The notes below the pieces were generated by a model. That model was not told the DNA's origin. It was given only the letters and a program-made list of their open reading frames with translations, and made no database searches. From NCBI RefSeq assembly GCF_040459645.1, contig NZ_JARVHQ010000001.1, positions 3,658,001-3,722,000 on the forward strand: a DNA stretch of 64,000 nt, in the 5' to 3' direction. This DNA is from Bacillus cereus group sp. RP43 (GTDB lineage: Bacteria; Bacillota; Bacilli; Bacillales; Bacillaceae_G). The position numbers and the translations under genes are program-made. Numbering within the stretch: the stretch's first letter is position 1; each line of letters opens with the position of its first letter. Shown here piece by piece: positions 16,051 through 24,717 of the stretch.

Positions 16051-17139
16051 TTATATCATGAACTCATCTATTCTTTTAACAAAACTACTTAATATAGAAA
16101 GAGTATGTATTTGCTCCCTCTTCTTTCTATACCATTCTGTGATATTAATTTCCCCCTTAGGTTTTTTAAGTAAAAATAATGAATCTATTTCCACCCCTTC
16201 ACTAAACCAATCTTTTTCCATTAATTTTTCATGAGTGACAATAGAATACACATCCCGAAGAGCCGGCGTACATGATTTTCTAATTCCCCTTATATTACAT
16301 TCATAATCCATCCTTGATCCTGTATGTCTAGTTTGCACTGCAAATTTATAAAAAGAAGCCTTATACTTTGAATGAAATAATAACCAAGCTAATTGCTTCC
16401 CAAGTTCTATACGTTTTTGCAACGTTTCAAATTGATAAACTGAAAATCCATACATTCCCCCTTCCACCATTGGAAAAATAACTGCACTAACGTGAAATAT
16501 TTCTTGAAATTTGAATAGTGCAGTATCAAATACATGTTTTTGAAAGTATGCATTCTCGATTACTGGTTTTTGAATTTTATTTTGTTCATTAATAATAAGC
16601 GCCGTCATAAGCCTATTTATATCTTTTTTCTCCCAAAACGCGACCCATTCTTTTTCCATAAAAATTGATATGTTGAAAAATTGTAACAAATGGAAGAGCG
16701 GCGCACATCTCTTTTTACTTTCCTCATACAATAATAGTTGAGGAAATGCATCTAAGAAAATGAGCCAATTGGCTTTCTCATACAAAAGAAATAATCGTCT
16801 CTTAACTGTTTGAGATAAAAGATTAGAATAATATTCTCCTTCTAAATCAGTCATGTTCCATCCCCCATTCCTCGAAACCATACTTGCTAAAAAAGACCAT
16901 CTAATTTCTCTATTTCTCAAAAAATATTCTTGGTAAGATTGTGTACGTGAAATATTATCTACGTTAGCTACATCCGTTCTCTCTTTAATATGAAGAACTA
17001 TAGCTTTTTCCTCTTCTGTACAAAAAATATCATTACGGTTCTGTTTAATTTTTTCGTAATCATTCCATCGAAACATGAGTAAGTCACCATACCTTTCTTG
17101 AAAAAGGTCACATCTTTTTTCATTTTTTGATATAATCAC
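16051..17139 (-). CDS. yppC: YppC, DUF2515 family
   Basis: 362 residues of the DUF2515 family, identified by [20 protein letters not shown] and by its place next to recU, with which it is divergent (40 nt between starts). It is a soluble protein rich in aromatic and basic residues; no catalytic motif is evident. B. subtilis YppC has no established function. The start at 17139 is the first in-frame codon near a site and could be a few residues shorter. Confidence 0.85.
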   Translation of the reverse strand: MIISKNEKRCDLFQERYGDLLMFRWNDYEKIKQNRNDIFCTEEEKAIVLHIKERTDVANVDNISRTQSYQEYFLRNREIRWSFLASMVSRNGGWNMTDLEGEYYSNLLSQTVKRRLFLLYEKANWLIFLDAFPQLLLYEESKKRCAPLFHLLQFFNISIFMEKEWVAFWEKKDINRLMTALIINEQNKIQKPVIENAYFQKHVFDTALFKFQEIFHVSAVIFPMVEGGMYGFSVYQFETLQKRIELGKQLAWLLFHSKYKASFYKFAVQTRHTGSRMDYECNIRGIRKSCTPALRDVYSIVTHEKLMEKDWFSEGVEIDSLFLLKKPKGEINITEWYRKKREQIHTLSILSSFVKRIDEFMI

Positions 17140-17179
17140 CTTTGTAAGTAATTCTTATCAAGTTGGGAGTGGACAAAAT

Positions 17180-17782
17180 ATGACCATTCGTTACCCAAAT
17201 GGGAAAAGGTTCGATCAAGCTTCACAACCTCATAAAACACCAATAAAAAAACATACTTACAGTAATAGAGGTATGTCCCTTGAAGAGGAATTGAATGAAA
17301 CCAATCAATATTACTTAACCCATAATATTGCATGCGTACATAAAAAACCTACACCTCTTCAAATTGTAAAAGTAGATTACCCCGCTCGAAGTGCTGCAGT
17401 GGTAAAAGAAGCGTATTTCAAACAACCTTCTACAACAGATTACAACGGTGTATACAAAGGGAAATACATCGATTTTGAAGCGAAAGAAACTAAAAATAAA
17501 ACCAGTTTTCCACTTCAAAACTTCCACCTTCATCAAATTGAACATATGAAGCAAGTAGTCGCTCATAATGGAATTGCATTCGTTATTATTAAATTTACAC
17601 TTTTTGATGAATTTTATTTATTAGATGCCAAACATATTATTGCATTTTGGAATCGTCAAAATACTGGTGGACGTAAATCGATTACAAAACAAGAAATAGA
17701 AGAGCATGGGTCTTTATTATCATGCGGTTATCACCCTCGAATTGATTATATACGCGTACTAGACACGGTTTATTTTTCGTGA
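17180..17782 (+). CDS. recU: Holliday junction resolvase RecU
   Basis: 200 residues. RecU cuts Holliday junctions during recombination and chromosome segregation. Motifs include [11 protein letters not shown], the catalytic [20 protein letters not shown] (metal-binding D/E/K cluster) and [14 protein letters not shown]. Starts [11 protein letters not shown], as in other bacilli. It lies 66 nt upstream of ponA in the same orientation, the conserved recU-ponA operon. Confidence 0.97.
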   Translation: MTIRYPNGKRFDQASQPHKTPIKKHTYSNRGMSLEEELNETNQYYLTHNIACVHKKPTPLQIVKVDYPARSAAVVKEAYFKQPSTTDYNGVYKGKYIDFEAKETKNKTSFPLQNFHLHQIEHMKQVVAHNGIAFVIIKFTLFDEFYLLDAKHIIAFWNRQNTGGRKSITKQEIEEHGSLLSCGYHPRIDYIRVLDTVYFS

Positions 17783-17848
17783 TAGAGTCATCACTAAGGC
17801 TCTTTTTTCGACTTTTGGGGGAGAGAATGAAAGGTAGGAGAAAGTATA

Positions 17849-20542
17849 ATGTCAGATAATTATCGTTCTCGTACAGAACGAAATCATGTAAAAAATCAAA
17901 CGAAAGAAACTCATAAAGAAGAAAAGCCAAAGAAAAAAGGTTCCTTTTTCAAGAAATTCCTTATAGGTTGTCTACTTCTTGGTATTGTCGGCCTCGTAGC
18001 TGGCGTTTCGGCTTTCTTTGTTATGGTAAAGGACGCTCCAAAATTAGACAAATCAAAACTTGTCAATCCTTTATCAACAAAGTTTCTTGATAAAAACGGA
18101 AATTTCTTCTATGAATATGGTGCTGAAAAACGAACCCATGTTACATACGATCAAATTCCAAAAGTAGTGGAAAGTGCATTCCTTGCGACTGAGGATGCTC
18201 GCTTCTACGATCATAATGGAATTGATTTTATACGTACTGGAAAAGCAGTTATGGAAAATGTCACTGGTGGTTTCGGATCACAAGGTGGTAGTACGATTAC
18301 ACAGCAAGTAGTTAAAAACTATTTTCTAACAATGGACAAAACCGCAAAGAGAAAAGTGCAAGAGTGGTACTTATCTTATAAATTAGAGCAACAGTACTCT
18401 AAACATGAAATTTTAGAAATGTACTTAAATAAAATTAATCTAGGTAATCGCTCTTACGGTATTGCAACAGCAGCAACAAAATATTACGGCAAAGATTTAA
18501 AAGACATACAATTACATGAAGCTGCAATGCTCGCTGCTTTACCCCAAGGTCCTAACATTTATGATCCAACTAAACCAGAAAATGTCGAGCGGGCAACAAA
18601 GCGTCGCAATCTTGTACTAGGATTTATGGAGCGCCATGATTTTATTACAAAACAACAAATGGATGAAGCAATAAAAATCCCTGTAATACAAGGACTTCTT
18701 CCATCTTCAGAAGTGACTGAAATGAAGTATCAAGCATTTATAGATGCTGCTGTAAAGGAAGTTGAAAAAGAATACCCTGATGTAAATATCGGTTCAGATG
18801 GTTTAACGATTCATACAACACTTGATCAAGATGCTCAAGATTACGCTGAGAAAATTATGGATGGCAATCTCATTAAATATCCAAACGATCAGTTCCAAGG
18901 ATCATTTGTATTTATGGATACACAGTCTGGAGAAGTTCGAGCAATTGGTGCTGGGCGTAAAGAAAGTAAGTCTACTTTCAAAGGTCATAATATGGCAGTT
19001 GATTTAAAACGCCAAGTTGGTTCAACAATGAAACCAATTTTCGACTATGGTCCAGCAATTGAGAATCTTCAATGGTCTACTTATCATCAATTAAATGACT
19101 CTGAATATACTTACTCTGATGGCACAAAGATTAAAAATGCTACAGGTAATTTTAAAGGTGACGTTTCACTTCGTGAAGCATTGAAGAAGTCATTAAACAT
19201 CCCGGCTTTAAAAACAGCTCAAGCAGTCGGTATTCCTAAGGCACAAGAGTTTGCTGAAGGTTTAGGAATGACGTTTAAAGATGGGAAAGCATATGAATCT
19301 ACTGCAATCGGTAGTAATGAAGGCTCTCCGTTAGATGTCGCTGGAGCTTATGCAACATTTGGAAATGACGGTGTATACAATAAACCTCATTTCGTTAAAG
19401 AAGTTATTTTCCCAGATGGAAAAAAGAAAAGCTTTAAACCGAAAGAACAGCGTGCAATGCACGACTATACAGCTTACATGGTTACTGACGTTCTTCGTGA
19501 CGTAGTAAAACCTGGTTCTGGCGGTACAGGGTCAACAGCATATGTTTCTGGATTCGACGTTGCTGGTAAAACAGGAACACAAAACTTTGATAAATCTGTT
19601 ATTAAAAAATACGGTATTCCAGCAGATGCCAACAGAGATAGTTGGTTCGCAGGATATACACCACAATATACAATGGCTGTATGGACTGGTTATGAAAAAG
19701 ATAGCCCAGAAAATTACATTAGCGATCGTTCTACTAGAATTGCTCAGCAAATGTTCCAAGCAATGATGAGCAAATTTGCTACGGATAAATCTCGTTTCGA
19801 GCGCCCTTCTTCTGTACAAGAATTAAATGGAGAACTGTACATTAAAGGTGCGAAAAAAGATGCAGTTAAAGAAATTAAAGTAGATCCACCTAGTGGCCTT
19901 AATGTCGCTTTCGATGGCGCTAGCACAGTGACACTGAACTGGTCTGGACCATCATCAAATGTTGATGCATACGCAGCAAGCTATAAAGCTACTGACGGTT
20001 CTAGTGGTAGCTTATCAGTAAGCGGTACGACAGCTACTCTTGGTGGTATTAAACCAGGTGTTACTTACAGCTTCTCTGTAGTAGCGAAAAAAGGTACTGG
20101 AACAAGTCCTGCAATTGGTGCATCATTCACTGCGCCTGGCGGAACTCCAGATGCGAAAAAAGCTGAGGAAGAGGCTAAGAAGAAGGCTGAAGAAGAAGCT
20201 AAGAAAAAGACTGACGAAGAGGCCCAGAAAAAGGCCAATGAAGATAAACTAAAACAAGAAGAAGCTACAAAAAAAGCTGAAGAAGAGCAGCGTAAACAAC
20301 AACAACAGCAACAACAGCAACAAGAACAACAACGTAAACAGCAAGAAGAAGCTCAAAAGAAAGCTGCTGAAGAAGAGGCTAAGAAGAAGGCTGAAGAAGA
20401 AGCTAAGAAAAAAGCTGAAGAAGAAGCTAAGAGAAAAGCTGAAGAAGAAGCTAGAAAAAAAGCTGAAGAAGAGCAGCACCAACAGAATACCGGAGGAGAT
20501 ACACCTCACGCAGACGGAGATGTTGTTACATCAGAGTCTTAA
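17849..20542 (+). CDS. ponA: Class A penicillin-binding protein 1
   Basis: 897 residues. A basic cytoplasmic tail and one membrane helix (about 33-58) precede a GT51 glycosyltransferase domain (ATEDARFYDHNGID, GGSTITQQ). The transpeptidase domain has S391-T-M-K, an SLN motif near 448 and KTGT near 573. An FN3-like module (about 670-765) follows, then a roughly 120-residue Lys/Glu/Ala and poly-Gln tail. It polymerises and cross-links peptidoglycan outside the membrane. The start follows GGTAGGAGAAAGTATA. The charged tail is longer and more repetitive than in most orthologues I know. Confidence 0.95.
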   Translation: MSDNYRSRTERNHVKNQTKETHKEEKPKKKGSFFKKFLIGCLLLGIVGLVAGVSAFFVMVKDAPKLDKSKLVNPLSTKFLDKNGNFFYEYGAEKRTHVTYDQIPKVVESAFLATEDARFYDHNGIDFIRTGKAVMENVTGGFGSQGGSTITQQVVKNYFLTMDKTAKRKVQEWYLSYKLEQQYSKHEILEMYLNKINLGNRSYGIATAATKYYGKDLKDIQLHEAAMLAALPQGPNIYDPTKPENVERATKRRNLVLGFMERHDFITKQQMDEAIKIPVIQGLLPSSEVTEMKYQAFIDAAVKEVEKEYPDVNIGSDGLTIHTTLDQDAQDYAEKIMDGNLIKYPNDQFQGSFVFMDTQSGEVRAIGAGRKESKSTFKGHNMAVDLKRQVGSTMKPIFDYGPAIENLQWSTYHQLNDSEYTYSDGTKIKNATGNFKGDVSLREALKKSLNIPALKTAQAVGIPKAQEFAEGLGMTFKDGKAYESTAIGSNEGSPLDVAGAYATFGNDGVYNKPHFVKEVIFPDGKKKSFKPKEQRAMHDYTAYMVTDVLRDVVKPGSGGTGSTAYVSGFDVAGKTGTQNFDKSVIKKYGIPADANRDSWFAGYTPQYTMAVWTGYEKDSPENYISDRSTRIAQQMFQAMMSKFATDKSRFERPSSVQELNGELYIKGAKKDAVKEIKVDPPSGLNVAFDGASTVTLNWSGPSSNVDAYAASYKATDGSSGSLSVSGTTATLGGIKPGVTYSFSVVAKKGTGTSPAIGASFTAPGGTPDAKKAEEEAKKKAEEEAKKKTDEEAQKKANEDKLKQEEATKKAEEEQRKQQQQQQQQQEQQRKQQEEAQKKAAEEEAKKKAEEEAKKKAEEEAKRKAEEEARKKAEEEQHQQNTGGDTPHADGDVVTSES

Positions 20543-20593
20543 TAACAAAAAAGAAGTCCTTACTCTTAACGAGAAAAGGACTTCTTTTTTGTT
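20543..20593. terminator. Bidirectional terminator between ponA and ypoC
   Basis: A long stem, AACAAAAAAGAAGTCCTT with AAGGACTTCTTTTTTGTT (18 bp), begins 1 nt after the ponA stop. The ypoC stop (20566-20568) lies inside its loop. Confidence 0.85.
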
Positions 20594-21084
20594 ATCATTT
20601 TCTTAACATGTAGCTTTTCTATTTCAATATACAACTGTGCTAATTGAATATACGAATGATAATTACTCGGTTTCTTTATAATAAATGAGTATCGTTCTAT
20701 AAAATTAACAGGTTGTGCTTCCAATTCATTCGTATTTACTTGCATTTCATGCAAACTATGAACAGGCTTCTCATTTAGCCAATATACAACCGATAGCAAG
20801 TGTGCTGCAAAAAGAATCATCGGACCCTCAGCTTCTTGTTTTTTTCGGTTTCGAAATAGTGTAGCAATTTCTTCATGCCTGCTTTTCCATACATTTAATA
20901 CCGCTGGAATACTTGTTTCAATTTCATTCCACGGCTCATATTGTCTTTCGATATCAAATATAAAGTAAGTATTTTGTATTATTTCTTCAAAAGATTGGTC
21001 TGTATGATACGTAATCGAATTTGCATTCTCTTTAAAAAATGGTACGCACCGAAACTCTTTCGGTATTTCTATAACTCGCTCCAT
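20566..21084 (-). CDS. ypoC: YpoC-like protein
   Basis: 172 residues, soluble and helical, with ILFAAHLLSVVYWLNEKPV and NFIERYSFIIKKPSNYHSY, matching the YpoC family that follows nth in bacilli. GAAGGGG precedes the ATG, 3 nt after the nth stop, so it is translated as the last gene of dnaD-nth-ypoC. Function unknown. Confidence 0.85.
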   Translation of the reverse strand: MERVIEIPKEFRCVPFFKENANSITYHTDQSFEEIIQNTYFIFDIERQYEPWNEIETSIPAVLNVWKSRHEEIATLFRNRKKQEAEGPMILFAAHLLSVVYWLNEKPVHSLHEMQVNTNELEAQPVNFIERYSFIIKKPSNYHSYIQLAQLYIEIEKLHVKKMITKKKSFSR

Positions 21085-21087
21085 CCT

Positions 21088-21735
21088 TTATTTCCCCTTC
21101 ATTCGTTTCTTTCCTTCGCGACATATTTCTAGTAATCGACACTCTTCACATTGTGGTCGCTGCGCCTTACAGTAATAACGTCCGAAGAAAATCATACGGT
21201 GGTGTGTAATCCCCCACTCATCCATTGGAATTTTCTTCATCAATGTCTTTTCCACTTCTAACACAGAATCTTTCCATCTACAAATTGCTAACCGTTTACT
21301 CACTCTCTCTACATGCGTATCAACAGCAATCGCTGGAATCCCAAACGCTACCGAAACAACTACATTCGCTGTCTTTCTCCCTACTCCTGGTAATTTCGTC
21401 AACTCGTCACGGTCTTCTGGAACTTTCCCATTGTAATCATCTAGCAACATCTGGCACAATTTTTGAATATTTTTCGCCTTATTTCTAAACAGTCCAATGG
21501 AACGTATATCTTGTTGTAATTCTTCTAAAGACACACTTAAATAATCTTCTGGTGTTTTATATTTTTGGAATAAGTTTTTCGTCACTTTATTCACAAGTGC
21601 ATCTGTACATTGTGCAGATAATGCCACCGCGATTACAAGTTCAAATGGATTATCATGAATTAATTCACAATGCGCTTCTGGATACATATCCGCCATTGTA
21701 TCTAAACAATAGCGAATTTGCGTTTTATTCAACAT
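21088..21735 (-). CDS. nth: Endonuclease III
   Basis: 215 residues. A DNA glycosylase/AP lyase for oxidised pyrimidines. The helix-hairpin-helix LPGVGRKTANVV holds the catalytic Lys, AVDTHVERVSKRL holds the catalytic Asp, and a C-terminal 4Fe-4S motif reads C-x6-C-x2-C-x5-C (CKAQRPQCEECRLLEIC). The ATG follows GTAGGAGGAAAGAC. It lies 15 nt after dnaD, the same pair as in B. subtilis. Confidence 0.96.
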   Translation of the reverse strand: MLNKTQIRYCLDTMADMYPEAHCELIHDNPFELVIAVALSAQCTDALVNKVTKNLFQKYKTPEDYLSVSLEELQQDIRSIGLFRNKAKNIQKLCQMLLDDYNGKVPEDRDELTKLPGVGRKTANVVVSVAFGIPAIAVDTHVERVSKRLAICRWKDSVLEVEKTLMKKIPMDEWGITHHRMIFFGRYYCKAQRPQCEECRLLEICREGKKRMKGK

Positions 21736-21750
21736 GTCTTTCCTCCTACA

Positions 21751-22458
21751 TTACTGCTCCAACCAATTGTAAAAAGGCACTTTCCCAGTAAATTTTGTTT
21801 CTTGTTTTGTTGTTTGTTGTGTACGTTGTTGATTCGCTCTAAATTTTTGGCCTTGATTTTGCGCTTGCTCTACCGTTTTAATTCCGTTCTTTTTCCACTC
21901 AAATAAAATACGATCAATATACCGGAAATTAAGTTTACCACTCATAACAGCTTCTCTGAGAGCCGCTTGAATTAAATTTGGATGATGTTGATCTTGATCT
22001 TCCCACATTCCTAATGTTTCACATTCAAACGGTGAGAGCGGTCTTCCAAATTCTTTTTCAAATACTGTATATAAATTTACTTGAAGTTTCTTTTTTTCTT
22101 TCTGTTCTTCCTCTATTGATTCATCCATTAAAAAATGCAATATTTTTTCCCAAAGTGGTTGTAAAGAATAACTTTCACACATCATCGCTTCTGATCTTTG
22201 TCCGCCTTCTAGCGCTAAAAACCCTTTTTGGATTAATGTCTGAATCACTTCCATACATTTCATTTCTGTTATCGTCATCCGCTCTGAAATCTCTGAAGGA
22301 GTCGGGAACGAATTACCTGATTCTAAAAATGTGTGTACATGAAGTACCACCATAAATTCCGTTTCATTTAGGCCTAGCTTTTTATAATGCATCATAAGCA
22401 ATTTAGGAATCGCTATGCTTCCCTGTTCAAACCATTGTAACATCATTTTTTTTTTCAT
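21751..22458 (-). CDS. dnaD: DNA replication initiation protein DnaD
   Basis: 235 residues. The N-terminal winged-helix oligomerisation domain (LMMHYKKLGLNETEFMVV) and C-terminal DnaD/DnaB2 domain (FEKEFGRPLSPFECETLGMW, SGKLNFRYIDRILFEWKKNG) are both clear. It ends VPFYNWLEQ like B. subtilis DnaD. It remodels DNA and helps load the replicative helicase at oriC and restart sites. The ATG at 22458 follows GAGGTG by 7 nt; upstream GTG and TTG codons are rejected. Confidence 0.95.
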   Translation of the reverse strand: MKKKMMLQWFEQGSIAIPKLLMMHYKKLGLNETEFMVVLHVHTFLESGNSFPTPSEISERMTITEMKCMEVIQTLIQKGFLALEGGQRSEAMMCESYSLQPLWEKILHFLMDESIEEEQKEKKKLQVNLYTVFEKEFGRPLSPFECETLGMWEDQDQHHPNLIQAALREAVMSGKLNFRYIDRILFEWKKNGIKTVEQAQNQGQKFRANQQRTQQTTKQETKFTGKVPFYNWLEQ

Positions 22459-22520
22459 CACCAAACACCTCGTTCTCTAGTATAACACACCTTCAGTCAT
22501 TTCTTTTTGCCACAATTCGT

Positions 22521-22551
22521 CAAAAAAACCTCCCTATATATAGGGAGGTTC
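22521..22551 (-). terminator. Terminator after aspB
   Basis: AACCTCCCTA/TAGGGAGGTT perfect palindromic stem followed by TTTTTTTGACG on the minus strand, separating the aspB transcript from dnaD. Confidence 0.82.
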
Positions 22552-22579
22552 CTTGCCATTTACTACAAAAAACAGAAGA

Positions 22580-23767
22580 TTAAGCCTGTACTTTGCTTTT
22601 CATGAACGTATGAATTCGTTCTAATGCTTTCTCTACTTGCTCAAGAGATGTCGCATACGATAATCGAACGTTATTTGGCGCACCAAATCCTGTACCTGGA
22701 ACAAGAGCTACTTTTTCCTCTTCTAATAATGCTTTTGCCCACTCATCAACTGTATCATACCCAGCTAACGCTACGGCTGCTTTTACATTTGGGAATAAGT
22801 AAAAAGCACCTTGTGGTTTGATACAAGTGAAACCAGGAATTTGAATTAATTTATCATAAATAATGTTCAATCTTTCTTCAAACGCTTGACGCATTGTTTC
22901 TACAGGTTCTTGTGAGCCTGCATACGCAGCAATTGCACCGTATTGAGCAATTGAAGTAGGGTTTGACGTACTATGACTCGCTAAGTTCGTCATCGCTTTA
23001 ATAAGCTGCTTATTTCCTGCTGCATATCCAATGCGCCACCCTGTCATAGAATGTGATTTAGATACACCATTAATAATAAGTGTTTGTTCTTTTAATGCAT
23101 TAGAAAGCTGGGCAATTGAAGTATATTCTACATCACCATAAATTAATTTTTCATAAATTTCATCTGAAACAATTAAGATATTATGTTCTAAACATACTTC
23201 TCCAAGCTGTTGTAATTCCTCTTTGCTATAAATCATTCCTGTTGGATTGCTCGGTGAATTAATAATAACTGCTTTCGTTTTCTCTGTAATTGCCTCACGC
23301 AGCTGCTTCGCTGTAATTTTGTACTCATTGTCTTCCAGGCCTTCTACGTAAACTGGCTTACCTCCAGCAAGCTTTACTTGCTCAGGATAACTTACCCAAT
23401 AAGGAGTTGGGATGATAACTTCATCTCCTTCATCAAGCAACACTTGGAATAATGTATATAATGCATGCTTTGCACCGTTACATACAATAATTTCAGATGG
23501 ATCATACGCAATTCCTTGATCACGTGTAAACTTCTTCACAATTTCTTGTTTTAACGTTTGTAATCCACCTGTTGGTGTATACTTCGTATGTCCTTCTAAC
23601 ATCGCTTTATGTGCAGCATCCATAATATGTTCTGGCGTATTAAAGTCAGGTTCTCCTGCCCCTAATCCAATTACATCATGACCTTCTGCTTTTAATGCTT
23701 GTGCCTTTGCTGTAATTTCTAAAGTTGCAGATGGTGTTAAAGCAGCTACTCGCTTTGCTAATTTCAT
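22580..23767 (-). CDS. aspB: Aspartate aminotransferase (class I PLP enzyme)
   Basis: 395 residues. The PLP-lysine motif appears as NGVSKSHSMTGWRIGY, and SPSNPTGMIYSKEEL and GLGAGEPDFNTPEH are typical of the AspB branch. It interconverts aspartate/oxaloacetate and glutamate/2-oxoglutarate. It begins MKLAKRVAALTPSATLEITA and sits just downstream of ypmA-tseB, as in B. subtilis. Specificity for aspartate is inferred from family and context. Confidence 0.93.
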   Translation of the reverse strand: MKLAKRVAALTPSATLEITAKAQALKAEGHDVIGLGAGEPDFNTPEHIMDAAHKAMLEGHTKYTPTGGLQTLKQEIVKKFTRDQGIAYDPSEIIVCNGAKHALYTLFQVLLDEGDEVIIPTPYWVSYPEQVKLAGGKPVYVEGLEDNEYKITAKQLREAITEKTKAVIINSPSNPTGMIYSKEELQQLGEVCLEHNILIVSDEIYEKLIYGDVEYTSIAQLSNALKEQTLIINGVSKSHSMTGWRIGYAAGNKQLIKAMTNLASHSTSNPTSIAQYGAIAAYAGSQEPVETMRQAFEERLNIIYDKLIQIPGFTCIKPQGAFYLFPNVKAAVALAGYDTVDEWAKALLEEEKVALVPGTGFGAPNNVRLSYATSLEQVEKALERIHTFMKSKVQA

Positions 23768-23785
23768 TTGTAGTTCCCCCTACAT

Positions 23786-24289
23786 CTATTTTTCAATGCT
23801 ATATCGTTTTAAAAACTGACCATCTTGAAATGCAAGATTGTAGTAACTATAACGATTGTCATCATCAATATATGTAACTTCCCATAGTGGTATATTGTTT
23901 TCAACGCCTAATTTTACTTTTAAAATTTCTTTAGGCTTACTCTTGGGCTCTTTACTGTCATCTCCGACTTGTTCAATCGTTCTTTGTAAAGCATCTTTTT
24001 CAGAAATACCTTCGCTCTTTTTCCTTACTATAGTTTCCCCTTTTTTCTCAGGCACCCAAACGATAAGTTGTTCTCCTTTTTCATCTGTACCTTGTACGAC
24101 TGTATATGAAGATTCTCCATTATAATAATCTACAGATTTTACTTTTGTAAGCTTTGCCTTTTCTTTTGCAATTTCTACAGATTTTTCCTCTTTAGGGATT
24201 TTCTTTTCCATTGCTTTATTATAAACATACGCCCCATATATTCCGCTAGCAACGATTACGATAACGATTGCAAAGATCCACTTTTTCAT
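23786..24289 (-). CDS. tseB: Cell-wall elongation regulator TseB-like (YpmB)
   Basis: 167 residues with an N-terminal membrane anchor (IFAIVIVIVASGIYGAYVY) and an extracytoplasmic DUF5590/PepSY-like domain (VKSVDYYNGESSYTVVQGTD; NIPLWEVTYIDDDNRYSYYN). In B. subtilis this protein is TseB, which binds the elongation transpeptidase PBP2A. It lies 7 nt after ypmA and 18 nt before aspB. Functional transfer is by orthology only. Confidence 0.87.
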   Translation of the reverse strand: MKKWIFAIVIVIVASGIYGAYVYNKAMEKKIPKEEKSVEIAKEKAKLTKVKSVDYYNGESSYTVVQGTDEKGEQLIVWVPEKKGETIVRKKSEGISEKDALQRTIEQVGDDSKEPKSKPKEILKVKLGVENNIPLWEVTYIDDDNRYSYYNLAFQDGQFLKRYSIEK

Positions 24290-24296
24290 TGTATCA

Positions 24297-24467
24297 CTAC
24301 GTTCTGTAAATCGTAAATACAGCTGTTTCTTTATCTTTTTCGTCTAATGCTAATCCGAACATGAGGTCCTGCTCTTTTAACGTACGATTCAAACTATCAA
24401 CGATTTTATACAAGTCAGACGAATATTTAATACGCGTCGTTGATAGGACTTCGATTTTCTTATCCAT
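24297..24467 (-). CDS. ypmA: YpmA, DUF4264 small protein
   Basis: A 56-residue ORF, MDKKIEVLSTTRIKYSSDLY ... KETAVFTIYRT, with GAGGAGTTTTTTC before its ATG. Size and sequence fit YpmA, the first gene of the ypmA-ypmB-aspB run in bacilli. Soluble; function unknown. Confidence 0.85.
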   Translation of the reverse strand: MDKKIEVLSTTRIKYSSDLYKIVDSLNRTLKEQDLMFGLALDEKDKETAVFTIYRT

Positions 24468-24665
24468 GAAAAAACTCCTCCGTTACACAAAAATTTCTAA
24501 TTATAGAAGAACGCAATACGGTTACAATAAGAGTACATTCTTTACAACCCCTGCTTCATCACCCATCTATTATAGCAGGACATGTACTGCAAAAAAAGGT
24601 TTCAAGTCGAAAACCAATACATTTTGTATACAAGAAGTAAGAAAAATAAAATTCCTCCTACCCAC

Positions 24666-24708
24666 ATTTTTTACGCCTGAAGCTTAAATGTACTTCAGGC
24701 GTATTTTT
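24666..24708 (-). terminator. dinG terminator
   Basis: ACGCCTGAAG/CTTCAGGCGT 10-bp stem (24673-24682 with 24693-24702) followed by T/A-rich sequence on both strands, just beyond the dinG stop. Confidence 0.8.
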
Positions 24709-24717
24709 CTTACAATT

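Noticed and set aside
20249..20509. 86-residue Phe/Ser/Leu-rich ORF opposite the ponA tail
   Set aside because: It is the complement of the Lys/Glu/Gln repeat codons; composition is an artefact.
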